Source: Propionivibrio limicola
GTDB lineage: Bacteria; Pseudomonadota; Gammaproteobacteria; Burkholderiales; Rhodocyclaceae
NCBI RefSeq assembly: GCF_009469695.1
Contig: NZ_SSSR01000011.1
Coordinates: forward strand, 26,166-90,165
Direction: 5' to 3'
Length of the DNA: 64,000 nucleotides
The stretch's first letter is position 1. Each line of letters opens with the position of its first letter. Below the pieces are notes generated by a model that had not been told where the DNA came from, made no database searches, and saw nothing but the letters and a program-made list of their open reading frames with translations. Below are positions 54,298 through 62,035 of the stretch, piece by piece. The position numbers were made by a program, and so were the translations under genes.

Positions 54298-56304
54298 ATG
54301 CAGATCGCACGCGTTGCTCTTGATCTTCCGCTGCATCGTTTCTTCGACTATCGGGTTCCGGAGTCCGAAACACTGTCGGCCGCCGATATCGGCTTGCGGG
54401 TGCGCGTCCCCTTCGGTCGCCATGCGCGCATCGGCCTGCTCGTCGACCTGCCGCAGGCCAGCGACCATCCGCTTGAGCAGGTAAAGCCGCTCGAAGCAGT
54501 GCTGCGCGACCTGCCGCCGCTACCGGCCGACTGGTTTCGTCTGCTCGAATTCTGCGCCGCCTACTACCAGCGTCCAACCGGCGAGGCGATGCTGGCGGCA
54601 CTCCCGGCCGGGCTGCGGCGCGTTGCGCCGCCCAAGGCCCGGGCGACCAAGCGGACGGTCACGGCGGTGGCGCAACGCGCCGCGCCAACGCTGACCGGCG
54701 AACAGAAAGCCGCCATCGACGCCGTCAACGCCGGCACCGGTTTTCACGCTTATCTGCTGCACGGCGTGACCGGCAGCGGCAAGACGGAAGTCTATCTGCG
54801 CCTGATCGAGCGCTGCCTTGCGGAGGGCCGGCAAGCGCTTCTCCTGGTGCCGGAAATCAACCTGACGCCGCAACTTGAAAACCGCGTCGCGGCGCGCTTT
54901 CCCGGCGTCGAGCTGGCCAGCCTGCACAGCGAATTGACCGAGGCGGCGCGCACGCGCAACTGGAAGGCCGCTTTCGAAGGCCGGGCGCGCATTGTGCTGG
55001 GCACCCGGCTGGCCGTGTTCACGCCGCTGCCCGCCCCCGGCTTGATCATCGTCGACGAAGAGCACGACCCCTCGTTCAAGCAGCAGGACGGCATCCGCTA
55101 CTCGGCGCGCGATCTCGCCGTCTTCCGCGCCCATCAGCACCAGATTCCCATCGTGCTCGGATCGGCGACGCCATCGCTGGAAAGCTGGGCCAACGCCGTC
55201 GACAATCGCACGCCCGCCCGCTACACCTTGCTGACGCTGCACGAGCGCGCCGTGCAAAGCGCCCGCCTGCCCGCCGTGCAGCGCATCGACACGCGCGTCG
55301 AAAAACTGCAGGACGGGCTCTGTGGCGCCTTGCTGGCGGCCATCGAAAAGCGTCTGGCACGTGACGAACAAAGCCTCGTGTTCCTCAACCGGCGCGGCTA
55401 CGCACCGGTGCTCACCTGCACCCAGTGCGGCTGGATTTCGCGTTGCAGGCGCTGCGCCGCCAATCTCGTCCTGCATCTTTCCGACGGGCGTTTGCGCTGT
55501 CACCACTGCGGCTTCGAATGCCGCATTCCTAAAAGCTGCCCGACCTGCGGCAACCAGGACATTCAGCCATTCGGACGCGGCACGCAACGCATCGAAGAGG
55601 TGCTCGCCGCACGCTTCCCGCAGGCGCGCATCCTGCGCGTCGACCGCGATTCGGCCAAGAGCCGCAAACAGTGGGAAGCGCTGGTCGAGCAGATCCACGC
55701 GGGCGACGCCGACATTCTCGTCGGCACGCAAATGCTGGCCAAAGGGCATGATTTCCCCAAGCTGACGCTGGTCGGCGTACTGGGCGCCGATTCCGCGCTC
55801 TTCGCCGCCGACTGGCGCGCCCCCGAGCGCCTCTTCGCGCAACTGATGCAGGTCGCCGGCCGTGCCGGGCGCGCCGAACTGCCCGGCGAAGTCCTGATCC
55901 AGACGCAGTTCCCCGACCACCCGCTCTACGAGGCCCTCGTCCGTCACGACTATCCCGCCTTCGCCGCCGCGCAGCTCAAGGAGCGGGAACAGGCGGGCTT
56001 TCCTCCCTATGCCTATCAGGCCATGCTGCGTGCCGAAGCGCCGCACCTGGCCGACGCGCTCGCCTTCCTGACCACCGCCCGCGCCTGGCCTGACGCCGCG
56101 CACCATCCCGACGTGATGCTCTACGACCCGGTGCCGATGCGCATGGCCCGCCGCGCCAACTTCGAGCGCGCGCAACTGCTCATCGAATCGCCCTCGCGAC
56201 GCGCCCTGCAGGTTTTCCTGACGGCATGGCGCGAAGCCGTCGACGCGATAAAGACACCGTCCCGCCTGCGCTGGCATCTCGAAGTCGACCCGCTCGAATT
56301 TTGA
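54298..56304 (+). CDS. priA: Primosomal protein N' (replication restart helicase PriA)
   Basis: 3'-5' helicase of 668 residues that reloads the replisome at stalled forks. The N-terminal DNA-binding domain ([20 protein letters not shown]) is followed by helicase motifs [17 protein letters not shown] (Walker A), [14 protein letters not shown] (DEEH box) and [12 protein letters not shown]. The zinc-binding insertion has eight Cys ([13 protein letters not shown] ... [18 protein letters not shown]). Motif VI is [13 protein letters not shown] at 54298. Confidence 0.96.
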   Translation: MQIARVALDLPLHRFFDYRVPESETLSAADIGLRVRVPFGRHARIGLLVDLPQASDHPLEQVKPLEAVLRDLPPLPADWFRLLEFCAAYYQRPTGEAMLAALPAGLRRVAPPKARATKRTVTAVAQRAAPTLTGEQKAAIDAVNAGTGFHAYLLHGVTGSGKTEVYLRLIERCLAEGRQALLLVPEINLTPQLENRVAARFPGVELASLHSELTEAARTRNWKAAFEGRARIVLGTRLAVFTPLPAPGLIIVDEEHDPSFKQQDGIRYSARDLAVFRAHQHQIPIVLGSATPSLESWANAVDNRTPARYTLLTLHERAVQSARLPAVQRIDTRVEKLQDGLCGALLAAIEKRLARDEQSLVFLNRRGYAPVLTCTQCGWISRCRRCAANLVLHLSDGRLRCHHCGFECRIPKSCPTCGNQDIQPFGRGTQRIEEVLAARFPQARILRVDRDSAKSRKQWEALVEQIHAGDADILVGTQMLAKGHDFPKLTLVGVLGADSALFAADWRAPERLFAQLMQVAGRAGRAELPGEVLIQTQFPDHPLYEALVRHDYPAFAAAQLKEREQAGFPPYAYQAMLRAEAPHLADALAFLTTARAWPDAAHHPDVMLYDPVPMRMARRANFERAQLLIESPSRRALQVFLTAWREAVDAIKTPSRLRWHLEVDPLEF

Positions 56305-56414
56305 AGCACAACGGTCCTACAGTCTGCACACGGGCCGGCTCTTGCGGCACAATCCTGAACAGCGGGCGCGTCCACGGGCACACGCCCGATCACAAAACAA
56401 AAAAGGGGGCAGAA

Positions 56415-58595
56415 ATGAGTATTTCGCGCAAGATCGTTTTGCTGATTTGTGCAGCGCTGGTCACTTCCGTGATTGTTTTCGCTGTGGCGCTTAACGGCTT
56501 CGCCGCCGCGGAAAGCGTTATCGGGCAACTGTCCGGCAAGTCCGGCGCGGCCGAAGTCACCGCCACTCCGGCCACCGTCCAGTCGGCACTCGCCGCGCTG
56601 GATAACGCCCGCACCGCGATGCTCGTCGTTCTCGCCCTTGGTCTGGCGCTGCTCGGCACATTGGGCTACCTGTTCCGCCGTTCCATCGTCAGACCGCTCC
56701 AGACGCTGGAATCAGTCATCGGCGACGCGGCGGACAATCTGGATTTCACGGGAACGGTTCCCGTCACCGGCACCGACGACGAGATCGGCCATGCCCTGCG
56801 CGCCTACGAGCGGCTGCAAGGGCGATTGCGCGCCAGCCTCCTCGACATCCAGCAATCGGTCGCTCACCTGCTCGACGTCACCGAAGAGGTCGACCATTCT
56901 TCGCGCAAGATTGCCCGCAATTCACAGGTGCAAAGCGATGCATCGAGCAACATGGCGGCGGCGATGGAGGAAATGACCGTCAGCATCTCGACGGTCGCCG
57001 AGCAGGCCGACGACGCCAGCCAGCACGCGCAGGAATCGCGGGAAATTGCCGAACAAAGCGGCAGCGTCATCCTCCACACCGTCGACGCCATCCAGAAGAT
57101 CGCCGACACCGTGCGCCAGGCGGCAACGCGAATCAAGGCACTCAGCACCGATTGCGACAGCATTTCGTCGGTCGCCCGGATGATCCGCGAGATCGCCGAC
57201 CAGACCAATCTTCTGGCGCTCAACGCCGCCATCGAAGCGGCCCGGGCTGGCGAACAGGGGCGCGGCTTTGCCGTCGTCGCCGACGAAGTGCGCAAGCTCG
57301 CCGAACGCACCACACTGTCGACCCAGGAAATCAGTGATCTCCTGCGCCGCGTTCAGGAAGGCGCGCACGAGGCCGTCGAAAGCATGCTCCAGACGGAAAA
57401 AATCGTCGACGAAGGTGTCGTCAACGCCCGGGAAGCCGGCGAATCGATCGAGAAACTCAAAACCGGCGCCGAGGCGGCGGCCATCCTCGTTGCCGACATT
57501 TCCGGCGCCATGAAGGAACAGGAAACGGCCAGCTCGACGATCGCCCGCAACATCGAGCAGATCGCCCAGATGAGCGAACAGAATTCAGCCGCGGCGAGAG
57601 ATTCCGCTACCGGCGCCGGGCGCATGACCCAGGTCGGCTATGCCATGGGGCAAACACTGTCGGCCTACAAGGTCGATTCCGGCGAGAAGAAGATCGTTCT
57701 CCGCCTGGCCGACACGCACCCGGAAGACCATCCGGCGATCCGCGCCGCACAGGCGATGGCGGCGGCGCTCGAACAGCGCAGTCAGGGACGAATCACACTG
57801 AAGGTCATTCCCGGTGGCGTGTTCGGTCCGGAAAAGGATGAGCTGGAGCAACTGCGCAACGGCACGCTGGACATGACCCGCGCCAGTTGCGCCGCCTTCA
57901 ACAAGGACTGCCCGGCCACCGTCGTGCCGGCGCTGCCTTACCTCTTCACCTCCACCGAGCACCAGCAAAGGGCGCTCGACGGCGCCCCGGGCCGGGAAAT
58001 TCTGGCCTCCTTCGCCAACTCGGCTTACGTCGGTCTGGCCTTCTTCGACTGCGGCGCGCGCAACATCTATGCCAACAAACCGATCCGCACCCTGGCCGAC
58101 ATGCGCGACATGAAGCTGCGCGTCATGCAGTCCGACCTGTGGATCGCGATCGCCAAGGCGATGGGTGCCGTCCCGACGCCGATGGCCATGGAAGACATCG
58201 GCGCCGGCTTCAAGACCGGCCTTGTCGAAGCCGGCGAGGGCGACACCCCGACCTTCTACGGTTACAAGCTGCATCAGGCCGCCACGCACTACAATCTGAC
58301 CGAGCACGCGATGATTCCCGAGTTGCTCGTTTTCTCGAGAAAGCGCTGGGAGTCGCTTGCGGCCGAAGATCAGGCACTGATCGCCGAGGCGGCGCGCGAC
58401 TGCGTACCGGTCATGCGGCGTCTCTGGCGCGAGCGCGACGACAACGCCCGCAAAGGCACGCAAGCGGCCGGCACGGTTTTCGTCAAGGACATCAACAAGG
58501 AGTCGTTCCGCAACGCGATGCGGCCGGTCTACGACAAATTCGTCAGCACACCGCAACAAAAGGCGCTGTTCGACGCCATCAAGACGATGAAATAA
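56415..58595 (+). CDS. Methyl-accepting chemotaxis protein with C-terminal DctP (TRAP-type) solute-binding domain
   Basis: Protein of 726 residues. Transmembrane segments at 7-29 and 68-88 leave only about 38 residues in the periplasm, so there is no usual sensor domain. HAMP covers about 89-142, and the signalling domain follows with the conserved tip [41 protein letters not shown] (about 258-297). From residue 426 to the end is a complete DctP-type solute-binding domain ([35 protein letters not shown]; the conserved ligand Arg in KLRVMQS at 569). By topology this domain is cytoplasmic. AGGGGGC precedes the ATG. No TRAP permease or che gene is adjacent. A sensor for an internal organic acid is the natural hypothesis. 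Confidence 0.93.
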   Translation: MSISRKIVLLICAALVTSVIVFAVALNGFAAAESVIGQLSGKSGAAEVTATPATVQSALAALDNARTAMLVVLALGLALLGTLGYLFRRSIVRPLQTLESVIGDAADNLDFTGTVPVTGTDDEIGHALRAYERLQGRLRASLLDIQQSVAHLLDVTEEVDHSSRKIARNSQVQSDASSNMAAAMEEMTVSISTVAEQADDASQHAQESREIAEQSGSVILHTVDAIQKIADTVRQAATRIKALSTDCDSISSVARMIREIADQTNLLALNAAIEAARAGEQGRGFAVVADEVRKLAERTTLSTQEISDLLRRVQEGAHEAVESMLQTEKIVDEGVVNAREAGESIEKLKTGAEAAAILVADISGAMKEQETASSTIARNIEQIAQMSEQNSAAARDSATGAGRMTQVGYAMGQTLSAYKVDSGEKKIVLRLADTHPEDHPAIRAAQAMAAALEQRSQGRITLKVIPGGVFGPEKDELEQLRNGTLDMTRASCAAFNKDCPATVVPALPYLFTSTEHQQRALDGAPGREILASFANSAYVGLAFFDCGARNIYANKPIRTLADMRDMKLRVMQSDLWIAIAKAMGAVPTPMAMEDIGAGFKTGLVEAGEGDTPTFYGYKLHQAATHYNLTEHAMIPELLVFSRKRWESLAAEDQALIAEAARDCVPVMRRLWRERDDNARKGTQAAGTVFVKDINKESFRNAMRPVYDKFVSTPQQKALFDAIKTMK

Positions 58596-58611
58596 GGAAA
58601 CGCCCGGTGTC

Positions 58612-59547
58612 TCACTGACCGGGGAAAATGGCCCGCACCGCGGGGACACGGGCCATCGTCCAATGATCGATGGCCCAGCGCCAGAAGTCGGCGAGCGGCG
58701 CGCCGCGCACTTCCGCCGGAACGGCATGCCCGAGGAAACTCAACGCATCGGCCAGCACCTCGCTGCCAGCGCCGACCTCGACCGGCGCCGCCCGCGTCTG
58801 CTTGGACAGTTTTTCCCCCGCCGCATTGACGGCCACCGGCAAGTGCGCGTAACTCGGCGTCGGAAAACCAAGACATTCCTGCAGCCACATCTGGCGCGGC
58901 GTTGAATCAAGCAGATCGACGCCACGCACAACGGCATTGACGCCTTGCACGGCGTCATCGACCACCACGGCAAGCTGATAGGCATAAAGCCCGTCGGCGC
59001 GGAACAGGACAAAATCGCCGACGTCCCGCGCCAGATTCTGGCGCACCTTCCCCTGCACGCGGTCGACGAGACAAAACTCTCGATCCGGCACCCGCAGACG
59101 CCAAGCGCGCGCGGCCTGTCCGTCACCCAAACCGTTGCGGCAGGTTCCGGGATAGAGCAGGCCACCGTCAATCGATCGCGCCGTCGCCGTAGTCGCCGCG
59201 GCAATCTCGCTGCGCGAGCAGGCACAGGGATAGACGAGTCCATCGAGTTGAAGACGAACAAGCGCGGCATGGTAGAGGTCATGCCTGTGACTCTGAACGG
59301 CGACCTCGCCGTCCCACTCGAAACCGAAAGCCTCAAGCGTGCGCTGAATGCCGTCGGCGGCGCCGGGGACGGTACGCGGTGCATCGACATCCTCGATGCG
59401 CAGCAACCATTCGCCCCGCTGCGCGCGCGCATCGAGATAACTGCCAACGGCCGAAACGAGCGAGCCGAAATGCAACGGCCCGGTCGGAGAAGGCGCAAAG
59501 CGGCCGCGGTACGCCACCGGCGAAGCGCCAATCACCCCGGCCGGCAC
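58612..59547 (-). CDS. gluQ: Glutamyl-Q tRNA(Asp) synthetase
   Basis: Truncated glutamyl-tRNA synthetase paralogue of 311 residues that attaches Glu to queuosine in tRNA(Asp). The HIGH-like FAPSPTGPLHFGSLVSAV, zinc cysteines (YPCACSRSEI; YPGTCR), RIEDVDAPR and the KMSKS-like EKLSKQ are present, and the anticodon-binding domain is missing as expected. The start is GTG at 59547; GTG at 59535 is an alternative, with weak ribosome-binding sites for both. A tiny 15-codon frame with a strong Shine-Dalgarno lies 15 bp upstream. Confidence 0.92.
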   Translation of the reverse strand: MPAGVIGASPVAYRGRFAPSPTGPLHFGSLVSAVGSYLDARAQRGEWLLRIEDVDAPRTVPGAADGIQRTLEAFGFEWDGEVAVQSHRHDLYHAALVRLQLDGLVYPCACSRSEIAAATTATARSIDGGLLYPGTCRNGLGDGQAARAWRLRVPDREFCLVDRVQGKVRQNLARDVGDFVLFRADGLYAYQLAVVVDDAVQGVNAVVRGVDLLDSTPRQMWLQECLGFPTPSYAHLPVAVNAAGEKLSKQTRAAPVEVGAGSEVLADALSFLGHAVPAEVRGAPLADFWRWAIDHWTMARVPAVRAIFPGQ

Positions 59548-59561
59548 GCCACAGCCCGAAG

Positions 59562-59609
59562 TTAGACGTTAAAGCGCGATTGCGCTTGTAAGTCATTGAT
59601 AAAAACCAT
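59562..59609 (-). other. 15-codon micro-ORF upstream of gluQ
   Basis: ATG at 59609 encodes MVFINDLQAQSRFNV and stops at 59562, with AAGGAGT 9 bp upstream, the best ribosome-binding site in this neighbourhood. It is 14 bp from the gluQ start on the same strand. It could be a leader peptide coupling translation into gluQ, or the stub of a gene replaced by gluQ's present start. Not proven to be translated. Confidence 0.3.
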
Positions 59610-59633
59610 CGCCAATCTACTCCTTAAAAAAAC

Positions 59634-59661
59634 GTACTCATTTTTGTACTCAAAAAACTCA
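59634..59661. repeat. Short ACTCA direct repeats at the edge of the accessory segment
   Basis: GTACTCA occurs at 59634-59640 and 59646-59652, followed by ACTCA at 59657-59661, in an AT-rich stretch between gluQ and hipA. It marks the point where base composition falls; it may be a recombination junction. Confidence 0.4.
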
Positions 59662-59711
59662 CTGCTGAGTCCGTTCAATTGCGATCTGGGGCAATTGCGG
59701 CATTCTCGAAT

Positions 59712-60935
59712 TCAGCGCTCCAAGCGCCGACAACAGGTGTCAATGGCCGATTTTATCTCCTGTGCCATAGGCCGCCTAATCTGAACGTGCTCAAACCGTT
59801 CAGCCAGTGATGTTGCCTGCAGCAACATCCGGTCGATGACATCCTCAGCCTCTTTCGTCGAGACGCCCCCCTCCTTCGCCAGGCGCAACAGATGCTGGCG
59901 TTCAATGGCGGCACCTTCGCCGCAAACGTCCAAGTGGTGCTGGCCCATCGGGCCTTCGCTGAAGGTCAAATCGAAGGCCGGCGCCAGACGCCAGCGCCGG
60001 TCACGCCCGAGACGCCAGGCGAAGTTCTTGGGATGGTCATCCCGGTTGTGGAAGAGCACATTGAAGACGGCGCGTGCGTAGGCTTTCTCCACTTCGCGCT
60101 CGTCACGCGTCAGGAAACGGGTGGCCCGCAGGAAGGCGGTGTAGTCGGTGGCACCTGGCAGGCGAAAATCCACTTGCAGCAATCCGGCCAGACTGTGTAC
60201 CGGGACGCGTTGGCCACCTTCTCGGTCGAAGCGTGCGACGCCAAATGCGGCCAGGTCGGGAGCAAGGTCAAACCAACGGCTTTCGGGCACATCCAGTCCG
60301 CAATCCCGAGCCAACTCGGCGTAGAGCTGCTCGATGACGCAGACTTCTTTGTGTTCGTTCTGCGCCGGAAACTTGACCAGCCAGGGACTGCCTGGCGCAT
60401 CAGGACGGGTGCTGACTTGCCCGGTTGCTGCGTCGTACTGCACCAACGCCTTGGGTCGGGCGCCTTGCGGCGAGCCGCCAGTGAGCGCGAGTTCGCGCAG
60501 GGCGGCACCCGCCTCGCCAGCCAGCGCGCGCCGGCTTTGTTCAGCCAGAGCCAACAACGACCAGTCCGGCTCCTCGGCACCGGTTTCGCTCGCCGGAACA
60601 AAGCGCAAAGCGCCCATGGCCCGCTCGCCAATGAAGGCCAGCCGGTCCAGCGGTCCGGGATGACGCACACCATGTTGGCGAAACAGGCGGTCCATCAGCA
60701 GCAAACCCCAGCCATCGGGCAGGCTGTCGGCGATCAGGCCCGGGAGACGATGCAGGTGGGCCGGGAAGCTCCCGTAGGCATCGGCACGCAGCTTCAAATG
60801 CAGCGGTGACAACTCCAAACCTTGAGCCAGGGCCTCGGGGGAATATTCGAAGAGCAGGGTCTGACCGTCATCAGCCAGCCGCCCCAGCGGCCAGTCCTCC
60901 CCCCAGCCGCAATAATGCACGGTGAGCTGTTTCAT
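59712..60935 (-). CDS. hipA: HipA-type serine/threonine kinase toxin
   Basis: Toxin kinase of 407 residues that in E. coli phosphorylates glutamyl-tRNA synthetase and induces persistence. The catalytic set is complete: Gly-rich loop GGSPQGARPK at 153-162, Lys188 in WLVKFP, catalytic loop NRDDHPKN at 297-304 with Asp299, and the metal-binding AFDLT with Asp322. The N-terminal subdomain (LSPLHLKLRADAYGSFPAHLHRLPGLIADSLPDGWG) matches HipA. It overlaps hipB as ATGA. It is next to gluQ, a glutamyl-tRNA synthetase paralogue, which is notable given the known HipA target but may be chance. Confidence 0.92.
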   Translation of the reverse strand: MKQLTVHYCGWGEDWPLGRLADDGQTLLFEYSPEALAQGLELSPLHLKLRADAYGSFPAHLHRLPGLIADSLPDGWGLLLMDRLFRQHGVRHPGPLDRLAFIGERAMGALRFVPASETGAEEPDWSLLALAEQSRRALAGEAGAALRELALTGGSPQGARPKALVQYDAATGQVSTRPDAPGSPWLVKFPAQNEHKEVCVIEQLYAELARDCGLDVPESRWFDLAPDLAAFGVARFDREGGQRVPVHSLAGLLQVDFRLPGATDYTAFLRATRFLTRDEREVEKAYARAVFNVLFHNRDDHPKNFAWRLGRDRRWRLAPAFDLTFSEGPMGQHHLDVCGEGAAIERQHLLRLAKEGGVSTKEAEDVIDRMLLQATSLAERFEHVQIRRPMAQEIKSAIDTCCRRLER

Positions 60936-61243
60936 GACGTCTTCTTGCGCGGCGCGCGCTGGCGTCGACTAACGACATCAACCTGTTCCATCTGGGCGAT
61001 GGATTGCCGTTTGAGGACAAAGAGATCTTCCAGTGCATCCAGCAGCCCGAGCGCCTGCGCCACGCGAACCAGCGTTTCCAGCGAGCACTGGCCGTCGGTC
61101 TCGAGTTTGCGCAACGCGCCCAGCGACAGCCCGGCCATCTGCGCCAATTCACGCTGCGTTAGTGACTGGGCAAGCCGCTGCTCCCGAAGACGTACCCCGA
61201 GGGAGTGCAGGATTTCAGCGGGAGTCGATAAAGAAAAAGCCAC
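60932..61243 (-). CDS. hipB: HipB-type antitoxin, XRE-family regulator
   Basis: DNA-binding antitoxin of 103 residues. The helix-turn-helix is at about 28-48 (LTQRELAQMAGLSLGALRKLE), followed by a dimerisation helix and a basic tail. The start is GTG at 61243, with AGGA about 9 bp upstream. Its end overlaps hipA by 4 bp, the usual antitoxin-toxin order. HipB normally represses its own operon by binding the promoter. Confidence 0.9.
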   Translation of the reverse strand: MAFSLSTPAEILHSLGVRLREQRLAQSLTQRELAQMAGLSLGALRKLETDGQCSLETLVRVAQALGLLDALEDLFVLKRQSIAQMEQVDVVSRRQRAPRKKTS

Positions 61244-61355
61244 TTAGATGATCCTAAACGCCACGAAAATCAATTAAGGACCATATTAACGGCTTTTACA
61301 TTGCCTGAATAGTAGGTGTGCTGCGATGGCTACGGCGAGCAATCAAGCAGAGACC

Positions 61356-61387
61356 ATCGTAGCGTTACGATAACGTAACGCTACGAT
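61356..61387. promoter_or_regulatory. Perfect 14-bp inverted repeat between hipB and the upstream XRE gene
   Basis: ATCGTAGCGTTACG at 61356-61369 and CGTAACGCTACGAT at 61374-61387 are exact inverted copies 4 bp (ATAA) apart. The element overlaps the stop of the upstream XRE gene and lies about 115 bp before the hipB start. It has no T-run, so it is better read as an operator or recombination site than a terminator. Confidence 0.6.
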
Positions 61388-61629
61388 GTTACGACGCTTG
61401 ACTCCTGTTTAGTGACGGGAGCCTCCAGTAACACTTCCGGCTCCACTGCCAGTGCTTCGGCCAGTTTGAAAATGTTAAGCAGCGCGATGTTGCGTTGCCC
61501 ACGCTCCACGCCGCCCAAGTAACTACGCGCCAAACCACTTTCCAGCGCCAGACGTTCTTGCGACCAACCTCGGGTCTTCCTGATTTCAATCAGCTTCAAG
61601 CCGAAGCGCACTCTCGGATCGGAGTCCAT
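61381..61629 (-). CDS. XRE-family HTH transcriptional regulator
   Basis: Single-domain regulator of 82 residues. The helix-turn-helix is RFGLKLIEIRKTRGWSQERLALESGLARSYLGGVERGQRNIALLNIFKLAEAL, a standard lambda-Cro/C.AhdI-like fold, with a short tail. ATG at 61629 is preceded by AGAGAG; a TTG at 61644 would add five residues. It resembles controller-type proteins of restriction-modification or phage-like loci, but no such partner is visible. Palindromes and direct repeats upstream look like its operators. Confidence 0.85.
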   Translation of the reverse strand: MDSDPRVRFGLKLIEIRKTRGWSQERLALESGLARSYLGGVERGQRNIALLNIFKLAEALAVEPEVLLEAPVTKQESSVVTS

Positions 61630-61635
61630 GTTTCT

Positions 61636-61756
61636 CTCTTTCAAAGAGAAACAACTCTATGAGTCCCCTCTTTATAGGGCCACGCCCGATAAGTACCCGC
61701 TCTATAAGTGACATTCGCATCCAAACGCCATAAAATGATCACTATAGGTGACATTA
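61636..61756. promoter_or_regulatory. Operator-like palindrome and direct repeats between divergent genes
   Basis: CTCTTTCAAAGAG, a 6-bp inverted repeat with one central base, lies at 61636-61648 over the Shine-Dalgarno of the XRE gene. ACTC-TAT-GAGT is at 61653-61663. A 14-bp direct repeat CTATAAGTGACATT (61702-61715) / CTATAGGTGACATT (61742-61755) recurs 40 bp apart, about four helical turns, ahead of the small membrane gene. The pattern fits binding of one regulator to both promoters. Confidence 0.45.
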
Positions 61757-61768
61757 CAGAGGTGTTTG

Positions 61769-62035
61769 ATGGCAAGTTTTTGGAAAACAATTGGAGTTGG
61801 TGCAGCAGCCGGTCTGGCTGTGCCTGTGGCGGGACTGTCGGGTCTGGCTACCGCCGGTTTTTCGTTAATCCTTGTGCTGGCCATGTTTGAAATGGGACCA
61901 GCTCGATCATCTCGGTCTTCGGTTTGGGGGCTGCTGACCAGTGAACTGATGCTCTACCTGCTCATATCGCTGGCGATCTTTGCCCTGGCTGACCGTCCTG
62001 TGGCTGCACTATGCAGCGCCGTACGCCCAATATAG
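61769..62035 (+). CDS. Small two-helix membrane protein, possibly truncated
   Basis: Protein of 88 residues with two hydrophobic stretches (about 11-34 and 50-71: LTSELMLYLLISLAIFALA). ACAGAGG 7 bp before the ATG is a fair ribosome-binding site. No family recognised. The last 15 residues after ALADRP are encoded opposite the ankyrin gene and lose membrane character, suggesting that the natural end has been replaced. Translation is plausible but not certain. Confidence 0.5.
   Translation: MASFWKTIGVGAAAGLAVPVAGLSGLATAGFSLILVLAMFEMGPARSSRSSVWGLLTSELMLYLLISLAIFALADRPVAALCSAVRPI

Noticed and set aside
54520..56277. 585-residue frame antisense to priA
   Set aside because: Shadow frame opposite an intact priA with all helicase motifs.
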